Assembly (NCBI GenBank): GCA_030592015.1
Contig: JAUUZY010000007.1
Span: 1 to 39,355, forward strand
Length of the DNA: 39,355 nucleotides
Direction of reading: 5' to 3'
DNA from: Candidatus Peregrinibacteria bacterium
GTDB lineage: Bacteria > Patescibacteriota > Gracilibacteria > UBA1369 > LOWO2-01-FULL-3
Part shown: positions 23,460 through 31,569 of the stretch, one piece after another
How the letters are laid out: every line of letters begins with the position of its first letter
Position numbering within the stretch: position 1 is the first letter of the stretch
Translations under genes and position numbers: made by a program
The notes under the pieces: generated by a model
Told to the model about the DNA's origin: nothing
What the model saw: only the letters and a program-made list of their open reading frames with translations
Databases searched by the model: none

Positions 23460-24278
23460 ATGTCTGCTGGAGCTCTAGAGCTATGGTCCCCGAATACTGA
23501 TAATGTAGAAGCGGCGAAAAGTTTACTTTTTGAACTGCGAAGCGGGGCGTTTGAGGCTCATAATCTGCCAGAGCATGAAGACTTGGGGCTTGATGATCTC
23601 TCTGTCTCTAGTGAGGCTTCTCTCTCTGATATAATTAGGGGTAAGATTGATTGGATTTTGGAAGGAGACTTGGAGTTAGGCGAGTTGCTGATTACTGAGG
23701 CGCGTATTGTGGAAGCTATTTCGGCTGAAATTAGTAAGAATGATGCCCCTCTTGCTGCTCATCAGGGAAGAGTTGCAGGGATAGCTGGAAATATTGTGCG
23801 ACAAGCAGGGGGTAGTGAAAAGGAAATTGAAGAGACTGAGAATGGAGCGGTGCTCCATGATCTTGGCAAGCTTTATGTCCCTAAACATATCCGCAATAAA
23901 GAAGGTAGGTTCACGAAGGAAGAATATAGAGCTATGCAGGAGCATCCAGGTTTGGGTGCTGACAAATTAGATCCAGTTATTTGCGGTATTATTTTGAAGA
24001 TTGTTAGGGGACATCATGAAAATCTTGATGGAAGCGGATATCCTGAGGGGCTACGTGGGAAGGAAATAAGTTTCGGCGCAATGGCTACAAGCATTGCTGA
24101 TAGATATGACGCTATGACGAACAGAAAACATAATGTTGGTCGCGAAAAGAGCGGCAGGCTAACGCATGCGGCTGCCGTGCAGGAGATAGTTTCTAGAAGT
24201 GGCTCTCACTTTGACCCTGAACTTGTGAGAGCATTCCAATTTGTAGCTGCGAGGATGGCACCTCTTCAACTTTTTTAG
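23460..24278 (+). CDS. HD-GYP domain cyclic-di-GMP phosphodiesterase
   Basis: 272 residues. The N-terminal ~90 residues are acidic and unrecognised. The HD-GYP domain (about 95-265) has all metal and substrate motifs: AAHQGRVAGIAG, NGAVLHDLGKLYVPKHI, MQEHPGLGADKL, VRGHHENLDGSGYPEGLRGKEI and ATSIADRYDAMTNRKH. Such enzymes hydrolyse c-di-GMP to pGpG/GMP. A TGC-extended -10 (TATCAT, near 23409-23414) lies about 45 nt upstream. The stop overlaps the convergent GGDEF gene by 4 bp, so the opposing enzymes for one messenger are neighbours. Confidence 0.94.
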   Translation: MSAGALELWSPNTDNVEAAKSLLFELRSGAFEAHNLPEHEDLGLDDLSVSSEASLSDIIRGKIDWILEGDLELGELLITEARIVEAISAEISKNDAPLAAHQGRVAGIAGNIVRQAGGSEKEIEETENGAVLHDLGKLYVPKHIRNKEGRFTKEEYRAMQEHPGLGADKLDPVICGIILKIVRGHHENLDGSGYPEGLRGKEISFGAMATSIADRYDAMTNRKHNVGREKSGRLTHAAAVQEIVSRSGSHFDPELVRAFQFVAARMAPLQLF

Positions 24279-26899
24279 GATTGTATTTCTTCTTTCACGG
24301 GCCGTCTCTCTAAGGCATCATGCTGCCCACTAACAATTTCGCCGAATAGTTTTGCTCTTTGCGCTAGTTCAAATGACTCCCTCTCCTTTTCCTTTGCTTT
24401 CCTCCTCCTTTCTTTTTCTCCTCGTGTGTTTGCGAAGTAATCCTTAATGTTCTTTATCGTTTCTCGTGCGCTGTCAAGCTGGTTGAACTGTCCTGTCCTC
24501 CTACTTGCAGGCTTCCCTCCCATATTCTTCGCCTTCTTATTTTTATATAGTGCTCGATCAGCTTTTTTGGTCAACTCAACACTTTCTCTCTCAAAGTCCT
24601 CGTCCTCAAATTTGATCTCAACTTCCATCCTTTTCTTGGCATCAAACCTAAGGTACTCCTGAACGTAGTTATCAAGATTGTCCTCATAGTACTTCGCATA
24701 GTACTGTGTATAGTACTTCGCACAGTACTCCTCAAAGTTCTCTTCACCGTCAATCTCAAAGCCCTCTTCACAATTGCCCCTAAAGTACTCCTCAATGAAC
24801 TTTTTAACGTAGCCCTCAAGTATCACTCGAAGACGTTCCTCAAGGTACTTCGTATAGTACTCATCAAACTTATTCTCCACATTCTCATTCTTAGACTCAG
24901 CCTCAGCTTTAGCTTTAGCCTTAGCCCAAGACTCAATCTCAGTTATAACTGCATACTCAGCCTCAATCTCAGCACTGATCCTTGCTTCGGCTTGAGGTCT
25001 GGCCCAAATCTCAGCCTTGGCCCAGATCTCAGCCTCAACCTTAGCTTCAACTTTAGTCTTAGCTTCAGCTTTAGGTTTAGCCCAAGCCTCAGCCCTAGGG
25101 TAGGCTGTATGGTATCCCAATGTCATTGTAAGTTCCATGGATTCATCAAAATCTTCTTCCTCTATATGTATTCTTACTCTTCCTCCTGGTTCTAGGGCTT
25201 CTTTTAATGCTTTTTCTACTTCTTGGGGTAAATGATCAGCCAAATATGAAACTACATTCTCCTTACATTGTATCAGGATGATCGTAAATTCATCTCCTCC
25301 AAATCGACATACAATATCTCCCTCGCGGGTATTATCCTTCAATACCTCGGCTACTATTTTTAGAACCTCATTTGCAGCAACGTGTCCGAATGTATCATTA
25401 ACCGATTTAAACTTATCCATATCAATCATCATTTGTGTCATAGGTAAATCTGCGCGCTTTGCATTTGCAATGTGCCCGGGCGACACGTCGGATAAATGTC
25501 CATAGTTGAAAAGGCCTGTTAGTTTATCTTTGGTGGCTGCTTCTTCGGCTATTCCTGTTTGCTCCTCAGCTATTCTTCTTTGCTCCTCAGCTATTCTTCT
25601 TTGCTCATCGGCTATTCTTCTTGCCTCATCAGCTTCCTTTGTTGCTTTTTCAGCTATTCTTCTTTGCTCCTCAGCTATTCTTCTTTGCTCATCGGCTATC
25701 CTCCTCTGCTCCTCAGCTTCTTCTTTTGCCGCTTTATGCTCCGCAGTTTCTTGCTTAAGTTTCTTTTGGATTCCGATTAGTTTGGTAAGATTTTTTGTGT
25801 ATATTATTATCTTTCTGTCTGCATCAGGATAATCAGAATCGCTGGGTAGTAGGACAACTGTTTGTTCATAGTATTTTGTTGATTGTTCCCCTTCTTCTCC
25901 CTCCTGGCTCATTGTTTCAACTTCAATTAGACGATCCTTCACTTCTACACCTTCCCGTATCATTGTTTCAACCACCATATCTATCTTTTCGAAAATTATA
26001 ATCCCTTCTGGAGAAGAGATTCCTTCTAGGTATGGATATTCCTTATGTGCTGCAGGATTAGTGTCTGTTATCCTATACTCTCCCTTACCATTGAAACGAA
26101 GTTTAATTATTGGTCCTGGATTATTTCTCTTATATTCACCTTGAGCTACCAGTTTTGTGACCTCAAATGAATAAGTTCTTACAATATCGCCTTGTCTCAC
26201 AATTATCACATCGAATACTCTTATCTCCCCGCTCAGATCCTTTACCCTTATTCTTCCATCAACTGCTTCCTCCTCCTCCCCAAGTTGCTGAAGCATTTCT
26301 TTGTGTTTTTTTGTATTCTCAATATAGACCCCTTCGCTGGCTAGTTTCTCCGCTACTTTGTTTTCGTATATTATTTTTCCTCCTTTGCTCGCCACTACAC
26401 TTTGGCTAAGATTGTAATCTGCCATCCCACTCTTTGCCAATTCTTCATCAGTTAATTTGTTAAAATAAAATATGAATGCATCTTTTTCATTACGAAATTT
26501 TCCAAGCTCCAATCTTACCTTCCATGTAATTCCATTTATGTCCATTAATTCGGCTCCAGTTACGCCATCCAGCCCTTTCTCTAGAAATTCACTTTCAAAT
26601 CTGGCTGCATCATCTGGATTAAATTTTTCTCCTAAGTTTCCTCCAATTTCAACTCCTAATTCTTCTATTGCTGCTTTGTTTGCCCGAACAATTTCTTCAG
26701 CGACATTAACGGCAACTATTGGGTATTTTGAGTTTTCAGTATGCTTGTCAAAATCGATTGGAGGTTCTGGATTCACTGACCGTTTTACAACCCTTTTCCC
26801 CAAATTAATTCTTCCAAGTTGTTCTCCAAGAGGCCTTCTTCTTGCTCCTGAAGAATTCCTCTCTATCCTTTTCATATGACTTGGGCTGCTACCTGACAT
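24275..26899 (-). CDS. PAS-coiled-coil-GGDEF diguanylate cyclase with a large insertion in the catalytic domain
   Basis: 874 residues, no membrane segments. Three PAS-like regions (about 55-155, 158-265 and 270-390) are followed by a signalling helix of seven-residue RRIAxEQ repeats (about 395-450). The GGDEF domain starts at DKLTGLFNYGHL. It has MMIDMDKFKSVNDTFGH, an intact inhibitory site REGD, then FGGDEF (about 532-537), so it should make c-di-GMP and be product-inhibited. After the strand LTMTLGYHTAYPR (about 600) the domain is interrupted by about 165 low-complexity residues rich in Ala/Glu/Lys/Trp and later Tyr/Glu. It then resumes with VELTKKADRALYKNKKAKN (about 770-790), the normal final helix. 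A basic/acidic tail follows. It is opposed by the HD-GYP gene, tail to tail. Confidence 0.9.
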   Translation of the reverse strand: MSGSSPSHMKRIERNSSGARRRPLGEQLGRINLGKRVVKRSVNPEPPIDFDKHTENSKYPIVAVNVAEEIVRANKAAIEELGVEIGGNLGEKFNPDDAARFESEFLEKGLDGVTGAELMDINGITWKVRLELGKFRNEKDAFIFYFNKLTDEELAKSGMADYNLSQSVVASKGGKIIYENKVAEKLASEGVYIENTKKHKEMLQQLGEEEEAVDGRIRVKDLSGEIRVFDVIIVRQGDIVRTYSFEVTKLVAQGEYKRNNPGPIIKLRFNGKGEYRITDTNPAAHKEYPYLEGISSPEGIIIFEKIDMVVETMIREGVEVKDRLIEVETMSQEGEEGEQSTKYYEQTVVLLPSDSDYPDADRKIIIYTKNLTKLIGIQKKLKQETAEHKAAKEEAEEQRRIADEQRRIAEEQRRIAEKATKEADEARRIADEQRRIAEEQRRIAEEQTGIAEEAATKDKLTGLFNYGHLSDVSPGHIANAKRADLPMTQMMIDMDKFKSVNDTFGHVAANEVLKIVAEVLKDNTREGDIVCRFGGDEFTIILIQCKENVVSYLADHLPQEVEKALKEALEPGGRVRIHIEEEDFDESMELTMTLGYHTAYPRAEAWAKPKAEAKTKVEAKVEAEIWAKAEIWARPQAEARISAEIEAEYAVITEIESWAKAKAKAEAESKNENVENKFDEYYTKYLEERLRVILEGYVKKFIEEYFRGNCEEGFEIDGEENFEEYCAKYYTQYYAKYYEDNLDNYVQEYLRFDAKKRMEVEIKFEDEDFERESVELTKKADRALYKNKKAKNMGGKPASRRTGQFNQLDSARETIKNIKDYFANTRGEKERRRKAKEKERESFELAQRAKLFGEIVSGQHDALERRPVKEEIQS
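24593..25090 (-). other. Low-complexity insertion inside the GGDEF domain
   Basis: In-frame segment of about 165 codons between the GGDEF strand at about residue 600 and the ADRALY helix at about 770. The DNA shows runs of near-repeats such as GCCTCAGC/GCCTTAGCC (25080-24890) and then GTACTTCGCATAGTACT variants (24690-24730 and again near 24840). The first part encodes A/E/K/W-rich sequence (WAKAEIWARPQAEAR), the second Y/E-rich sequence (EEYCAKYYTQYYAKYYE). Confidence 0.75.
25548..25715 (-). repeat. Eight tandem 21-bp units encoding the signalling coiled coil
   Basis: Eight consecutive 21-bp units; units 2, 3, 6 and 7 are nearly identical and unit 5 has diverged. Each encodes one heptad (RRIAEEQ type), so unit gain or loss would change the PAS-to-GGDEF linker by exactly two helical turns without a frameshift. 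Confidence 0.85.
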
Positions 26900-27007
26900 T
26901 GTCGCTATACTTATATATTATAATTCTCCCCCTAAATTGAAAAACCTGTAGAATGGAGATTAAAATTATCATGACATTTCTACATGCGTCAAATTTTGTG
27001 AGTTGAC

Positions 27008-27880
27008 CTAAAAGATGTTTAGAATTGATGCCATAATTTGTTCGTGTCCCCCCATATTTACGTATGCTCTAGTTAAAGATATTAGAGCCATGATTGAGAA
27101 TACAGATGCCAGTACGTGATTGAAATGCTGTCTCTTTAATTTATGGGCTACAACCACACCAACTCTTGCACCTATCATTACTGCAGGTATCGCAAATACA
27201 AGTATGCTTGCTACCTCCACAAAATCAAATCCTCCAGAGAATTTTTTGAAATATAAAAAGTTGAATAGAGAAATAAAGACATCAGTCACTGCCACCATAA
27301 ATACAGTTGTTCCGGCTGCAAATGTCACAGGATATTTGTTTTTTATCAGAAGATAATAGTTATTGCTTTCACCAATTCCCACTCCAATGGCACCTGCAAA
27401 GAAACCTCCGATTGTGCTAGAGATTCCACCCAGTTTCTTGTTTTCCAATTTTGCATCTTTTGACCCCCTCGTTTTTATTTTCTTTTTTCCATTGCTGTAG
27501 TTCATGTAGGCGAGAGCAATACAAACCATACTTATTATTACGATTAATGCATCTGAAGGTAATATTTTTGAAACGTATGCACCTAATACACCTAATGGGA
27601 TTGTGAACATTAATAGGAAGGCAGCCTGCTTATATCTGATTTTTTTACGTTTTGAGTATCCGTAGACTCCTGAGCCAAATCCAAAAAGTTCTATAAATAT
27701 TGCACATGATATAGCAACAGATGGCTCTACTTTATATACTAGCAATAGAACGGGAGCCCAGAATATTGCCCCATCCACCCCTGTACTCATCGCTGTGGTT
27801 GCTATAATCAAACCAAAGAAGAATACTCCCCAATAGGTTGCGAAATCTATTTGTGATACTATCGAAATTATTGTCTCCAC
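27008..27880 (-). CDS. TauE/SafE (TSUP) family permease
   Basis: 290 residues with about eight membrane helices in two half-repeats. Family features: GLIIATTAMSTGVDGAIFWAPVLLLVY after the first helix, SCAIFIELFGFGSGVYGYSKRKKIRYKQ, FTIPLGVLGAYVSKILP, and the second-half counterpart ISSTIGGFFAGAIGVGIGESNNYYL with AAGTTVFMVAVTD. TSUP proteins move sulfite, sulfonates or other small anions; the substrate here is unknown. The start is GTG at 27880, without an SD. It has a good own promoter (27926-27954). Confidence 0.9.
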   Translation of the reverse strand: METIISIVSQIDFATYWGVFFFGLIIATTAMSTGVDGAIFWAPVLLLVYKVEPSVAISCAIFIELFGFGSGVYGYSKRKKIRYKQAAFLLMFTIPLGVLGAYVSKILPSDALIVIISMVCIALAYMNYSNGKKKIKTRGSKDAKLENKKLGGISSTIGGFFAGAIGVGIGESNNYYLLIKNKYPVTFAAGTTVFMVAVTDVFISLFNFLYFKKFSGGFDFVEVASILVFAIPAVMIGARVGVVVAHKLKRQHFNHVLASVFSIMALISLTRAYVNMGGHEQIMASILNIF

Positions 27881-27925
27881 TTTTTTATTTTTGTTAGTTG
27901 ACCCCTTTTGTTTTCTGTTTTGTAT

Positions 27926-27954
27926 ATTATGACATATATTTCAGAGGGTGTCAA
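27926..27954 (-). promoter_or_regulatory. Promoter of the TauE/SafE permease gene
   Basis: Minus-strand TTGACA (27949-27954), 17-nt spacer, CATAAT (27926-27931). The leader to the GTG at 27880 is about 40 nt. Confidence 0.75.
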
Positions 27955-28067
27955 TAAACCCTGAGCAGAGTCCACCCTTTGTTTTTGTCTTATTTCAGGG
28001 CAAAACCTTAAATGTTGAGCTATTTTTGTTTTTCCTTTATATTTTGTGTGAAATTTAACCTTATTTT

Positions 28068-28451
28068 ATGCGAAAATTAGTGGTTTTGTACCTGTTTTTC
28101 ATGGTTTTTATGAGCGGTTGTTCGCTTATAACCGAGCACAATGGCGATTCTCTCTGTGAAGGATCTTTGAGTGAATGTGAGGGAAAAGTAGTTCAATTTG
28201 AGGCAAAATTTGCCGATGAGGTCTTTCAGCACATGATTGACACTGAATTACCCTATGAAAGGATGTTTTATGCTGATTCTGATAGATTTGGACAGTTGGT
28301 TGTTTATTCTAATGTTGTGACTGATGAGTGTGATGGAATGATTCTGACGGGGACTGTGATAAAGATAGAGGGACAGACTAAGCGGCCTGGCAGTGATGAA
28401 CTTTATGCTGAGCGCCAGCTTATAGCTGAAGATATTGTGTGTATGCCTTGA
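28068..28451 (+). CDS. Small lipoprotein, possibly OB-fold-like; unknown function
   Basis: 127 residues. The signal peptide MRKLVVLYLFFMVFMSGC ends in a good lipobox (FMSGC, Cys18). The mature part is beta-rich: CEGKVVQFEAKFADEVFQHMI, GQLVVYSNVVT, CDGMILTGTVIKIEGQTK and ERQLIAEDIVC. A GKVVxFxAK strand near the start and GMILTGTVIKIEG near the end give the look of a small OB-fold (tRNA_anti-like) domain, which is inference. Four cysteines outside the lipobox may form disulfides. The stop codon is embedded in the -35 box of the next gene's promoter. Confidence 0.75.
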   Translation: MRKLVVLYLFFMVFMSGCSLITEHNGDSLCEGSLSECEGKVVQFEAKFADEVFQHMIDTELPYERMFYADSDRFGQLVVYSNVVTDECDGMILTGTVIKIEGQTKRPGSDELYAERQLIAEDIVCMP

Positions 28452-28476
28452 CATGTTTCGCATGTAGTGTTATAAA
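28448..28476 (+). promoter_or_regulatory. Promoter of the repeated-domain gene pair
   Basis: TTGACA (28448-28453, overlapping the upstream TGA stop), 17-nt spacer, TATAAA (28471-28476). The predicted leader to the ATG at 28506 is about 23 nt. Confidence 0.8.
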
Positions 28477-28505
28477 TATGGGCCTATTTGTTAGTTTCTG
28501 ATTTT

Positions 28506-29882
28506 ATGGGTTTAGACGGTAAAAATGATGGCAGGATAGATGGAGATCCTGAGGTGAATGCTGATTCTCCTGGCACTCATGCTGGAGCGCATGATGACTC
28601 TGATACTATAAATGACTTGGTTGAACTTGGTTTTACTCCTGAACTCATGGCTGCCTTAGAACAAGATGAAACTGAGGATCTTGAGCCGGAAAGTGCATTT
28701 AAGAGGTTTTTCCATAAACTTATTGAAAGTACTAATGATTATGTTGGAAGAATTGCTGCAAAAGTACTATTTGAACATGGTGATTGGGCAATGCTCCCAG
28801 ATGATGGAGCAGGGCAAAAGCTTCTTTTTGACGAGCTTCAGTCTACTTTTCTATCTGAGCATGGAATAGCCTGCATAAAAGATGAAAGTAATTTTCGAGA
28901 TGTATTGGAAGGAGTTTCCACTGCTTCAGAGCTATTTAATGCGTTGCGACTCTCAGATATGCAACATGGCTTATTGAATCCAAAGAGACTTGTTATTATG
29001 CGAAAATATGCTAATTGGGAGAACGGAGTGGAACACCCTGGCAAAGAACCATGGGTTAAACCGGAGCGAGCTGACTTCATTGCTCAATTGGAAAAAGATC
29101 TTGATGACCTTGGCTATCGTTTTTTTGTAACTATGACCCCAGCTTCTGATCCCAATACTCAATTGTCTGAATTGTTTGAGAGGAAATGTGGAAAATTGTT
29201 TCTCGCAATTTATGATGAAGGAACGGAGATTGAGGAAATTGATGATAACGTTGCTATGGGGCTCTCTGTTATTTTCGACAAGCTTATAGAAATTGATGAA
29301 GAGAGATTTGGACCTATTATTTTTGGAAGTCCAAGTAGATCTATCTCATTTGAAGCAGAAGGAGAGGGACGCAAATTTAGAATGATAACTAAATCCAAGA
29401 AAGGTTTGGATTCTATACGAAAAATGCTGCTTGATGCCTACGGTGTGGCGATAGTTATTAATGAGGAAGAAACAATGAAGGCCATATCTTCTGCAACGAG
29501 TGTTACTGAATTATTAGGTGTTTTATCTGATCCTGATCTTGGTGGCGGCTTAACTTCTCTTCGATTGGATATTATTGATAGATATCTTGAAGACGGTGAA
29601 TATTCCCCTGCTCAGATTGAAAAGGATTCTTGCAACCTGGGCTACGCACATTTTTTCGCTACCGATTCTTCTTCTACTGAAGGTTCGCCTTTATCAGGCC
29701 TTGTTGTTAAGAAATGGAAAGAGTTATTTGAAGCTGTGATGAATAAGGTTGATGATGCATTTGAGGAAGCTGCTGACCTCTGTGGGGGAGTTTCTGACCT
29801 CTGTATGGAAGAAGAATCTCCTGAAGAAGCTCCTTCTTTTTGGGATAGAGCTTGGGGAAAAATGACTGCTATTCTTAAATAA
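28506..29882 (+). CDS. Unknown protein with two copies of a novel ~120-residue helical domain
   Basis: 458 residues from the ATG at 28506 (an upstream TTG is in frame but lies in the leader). No signal peptide or membrane segment; acidic. I do not recognise the family. After an acidic N-terminus the protein contains two related units, about residues 106-236 and 302-414. Both show the same order of features: an F/M-x-x-x-[IL] helix with xSxxxELxxxL (VSTASELFNAL; ATSVTELLGVL), an xRLxIIxxY helix (KRLVIMRKY; LRLDIIDRY), then LGYxxFFxT (LGYRFFVTM; LGYAHFFAT) and a closing KxxxLFxA (RKCGKLFLA; KKWKELFEA). The next gene carries a third copy. It lies in one transcript with that gene (10 bp gap). Confidence 0.75.
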   Translation: MGLDGKNDGRIDGDPEVNADSPGTHAGAHDDSDTINDLVELGFTPELMAALEQDETEDLEPESAFKRFFHKLIESTNDYVGRIAAKVLFEHGDWAMLPDDGAGQKLLFDELQSTFLSEHGIACIKDESNFRDVLEGVSTASELFNALRLSDMQHGLLNPKRLVIMRKYANWENGVEHPGKEPWVKPERADFIAQLEKDLDDLGYRFFVTMTPASDPNTQLSELFERKCGKLFLAIYDEGTEIEEIDDNVAMGLSVIFDKLIEIDEERFGPIIFGSPSRSISFEAEGEGRKFRMITKSKKGLDSIRKMLLDAYGVAIVINEEETMKAISSATSVTELLGVLSDPDLGGGLTSLRLDIIDRYLEDGEYSPAQIEKDSCNLGYAHFFATDSSSTEGSPLSGLVVKKWKELFEAVMNKVDDAFEEAADLCGGVSDLCMEEESPEEAPSFWDRAWGKMTAILK

Positions 29883-29892
29883 CTAAATCTTT

Positions 29893-30414
29893 ATGAGTAA
29901 ATGTGAAGCCGAGGCTTTCCTCACTAGAATGGATAACAGTACGGACAATGATGTACGCAATCTTTCAGTAGAATTAAGAGAAGAGCTTAGGCTCGATCCT
30001 GAAATAGGCGATGCAATGAATCATATCTACGTGCGACTTATGAGTGAGTGCAATGTCGATATCCCAACTGTTGGTGATGAAGCTGAATTTAGAAATTTTT
30101 TAGATAGCGTAGAAACTGTTCAGGACTTGCTTGATGGCATAATGACTAAATACCCTTACCTTGTTGACCAAACTCAAGTAAATGACATTAGATTTCAAAC
30201 TCTTCTAAGGTACAACTCTATGAAGATCTCCTCTTTAAAGGATCTTAGTCTGGAGGATTTTCTGCTGCAAGCTAAAGAGGATTCTCGTGTTTTTAAATAT
30301 GGTGCTTTTTCTGTTGATGATCCGTTTTCTGAGGAAAACAGGAAAATGGTTCAGTTTTTTATTGCCAAGTGCAAAGAGCTGTTTTTAGCTTCAAGGCCTG
30401 ACTTGGCTGACTAA
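29893..30414 (+). CDS. Unknown protein with a third copy of the same helical domain
   Basis: 173 residues, soluble. Residues about 38-166 align by eye with the two units of the preceding protein: EAEFRNFLDSVETVQDLLDGI, then DIRFQTLLRYNS, FKYGAFSVDDPFSE, and the closing IAKCKELFLASRP (compare RKCGKLFLAIYD). The short N-terminus (CEAEAFLTRMDNSTDNDVRNLS) is different. Placement right behind the two-unit gene suggests tandem duplication followed by division into two genes. The function is unknown; the helical composition would suit a protein-binding scaffold, but nothing catalytic is visible. Confidence 0.72.
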   Translation: MSKCEAEAFLTRMDNSTDNDVRNLSVELREELRLDPEIGDAMNHIYVRLMSECNVDIPTVGDEAEFRNFLDSVETVQDLLDGIMTKYPYLVDQTQVNDIRFQTLLRYNSMKISSLKDLSLEDFLLQAKEDSRVFKYGAFSVDDPFSEENRKMVQFFIAKCKELFLASRPDLAD

Positions 30415-30457
30415 TATGTTATTATGCGCAAGCTTTTAGTAGCTTAACAATTTTTTT

Positions 30458-31534
30458 ATGAAAACTTTTATTAGATTTGCGATTTTGCTCGTGCTTTTTG
30501 TGAGTTTTTCTTGGTCAGTGCTGGCGTTTTCCGACCTGCCTGAGAGCGATTCTCATTATCATTCTCTGAGTTATTTGGAGTTTGAGGGGGTGATCAATGG
30601 GTTTGATGATGGGACTGTGAGGCCGAATGATTTGATTAATCGGGCTGAGCTGGTGAAGATTTTGGTTGAAGGTTATGTTGGTGAGGAGCCTTCTTTGGAT
30701 GATTTTAGTGATTGTTTTCCCGATGTGACAGATGAGTGGTTTGCTCCCTATGTTTGTTATGCGCTTGAGGAGGAATGGATAGATGGTTATCCGGATGGAA
30801 ATTTCAAACCTTCACAGTCTGTGAATAAGGTGGAGGCTTTGAAGATTATTGTGAATGCTTTTGAGCTACCGGTGGGATCTGCTTCGGATGGTCTTTTCAA
30901 TGATACCGATAGCAGTGATTGGTATGCGCCTTTCTTGCAAGTGGCTGTGGATAAGAATCTGATCGAGGAGAGTCAAGGATCGTATTTTGATCCGACTTAT
31001 ACGAGGACGAGGGGGGAAGTTTCTGAGATGGTTGCTAGAATTATGCAGATTCAATATATGGATGACCCTGCTTATAATGATTTGATAAAGGCGGAGTTTC
31101 AGACCTTTTTGTTGCTGCATAAACTGCGTGAGAAGAATGGTGTTACTGAGAGACTGACTTTGAATCCTATTTTGACTCAGACTGCGAGATTGCATGCGAA
31201 AGATATGGCGGAAGTTATTGGTGACATGTCTCATGAGAGTTCTGAGGGGAGGCAGTCATATGATCGTATAAAGGCAGAGCTGCCGGATGATTTTCCTGGA
31301 CGAACTGGAGAGAATTTGGGGAGAGGAATGGGGCAGTCTTTTCAGGCGATTTCCAATGTACACTACAATATTTTCATGCCTGAATCAGACGATTGGTGTA
31401 ATCATAGGACTACCCTACTGAGTACTTGCCTGCCGTTTACTGAAGTGGGAATCGGTGTGTATTCAAAAGACGGTTTCACGTATTTTGTAGAGGATTTTAT
31501 TAGTACTGAGTATTCGGATGTGCTGATTGACTAG
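30458..31534 (+). CDS. Surface protein: signal peptide, three SLH domains, CAP/SCP domain
   Basis: 358 residues. The signal peptide FIRFAILLVLFVSFSWSVLA is followed by three SLH repeats (about residues 22-190): FSDLPESDSHYHSL with NGFDDGTVRPNDLINRAELVKILVE; FPDVTDEWFAPYVCYA with DGYPDGNFKPSQSVNKVEALKIIV; and FNDTDSSDWYAPFLQVAV with YFDPTYTRTRGEVSEMVA. Residues about 205-355 form a CAP (SCP/PR-1-like) domain: LLLHKLREKNGV, LTQTARLHAKDMAEV, DMSHESSEGRQSYDRI, GENLGRG and FTEVGIGVYSKDGFTYFVEDFI. SLH domains tether it to the wall; CAP-domain function in bacteria is unsettled. Together with the SLH-M23 protein at 19210 it suggests an SLH-bound surface layer in this organism. Confidence 0.93.
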   Translation: MKTFIRFAILLVLFVSFSWSVLAFSDLPESDSHYHSLSYLEFEGVINGFDDGTVRPNDLINRAELVKILVEGYVGEEPSLDDFSDCFPDVTDEWFAPYVCYALEEEWIDGYPDGNFKPSQSVNKVEALKIIVNAFELPVGSASDGLFNDTDSSDWYAPFLQVAVDKNLIEESQGSYFDPTYTRTRGEVSEMVARIMQIQYMDDPAYNDLIKAEFQTFLLLHKLREKNGVTERLTLNPILTQTARLHAKDMAEVIGDMSHESSEGRQSYDRIKAELPDDFPGRTGENLGRGMGQSFQAISNVHYNIFMPESDDWCNHRTTLLSTCLPFTEVGIGVYSKDGFTYFVEDFISTEYSDVLID

Positions 31535-31569
31535 ACAAAGTCAGAGGACAGGGGTTGAAGTAGTGTGCA

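Noticed and set aside
25548-25715. CRISPR array
   Set aside because: The repeats are directly tandem 21-bp units with no spacers, in frame in a coiled-coil coding region.
24275-26899. GGDEF protein as a frameshifted or inactivated gene
   Set aside because: The frame is continuous through the insert, and GGDEF, the I-site and the closing ADxALY helix are all intact.
27945-27978. Terminator between the TauE/SafE and lipoprotein genes (AGGGTG/CACCCT)
   Set aside because: Only a 6-bp stem with a 22-nt loop between divergent genes, and it overlaps the better supported TauE/SafE promoter.
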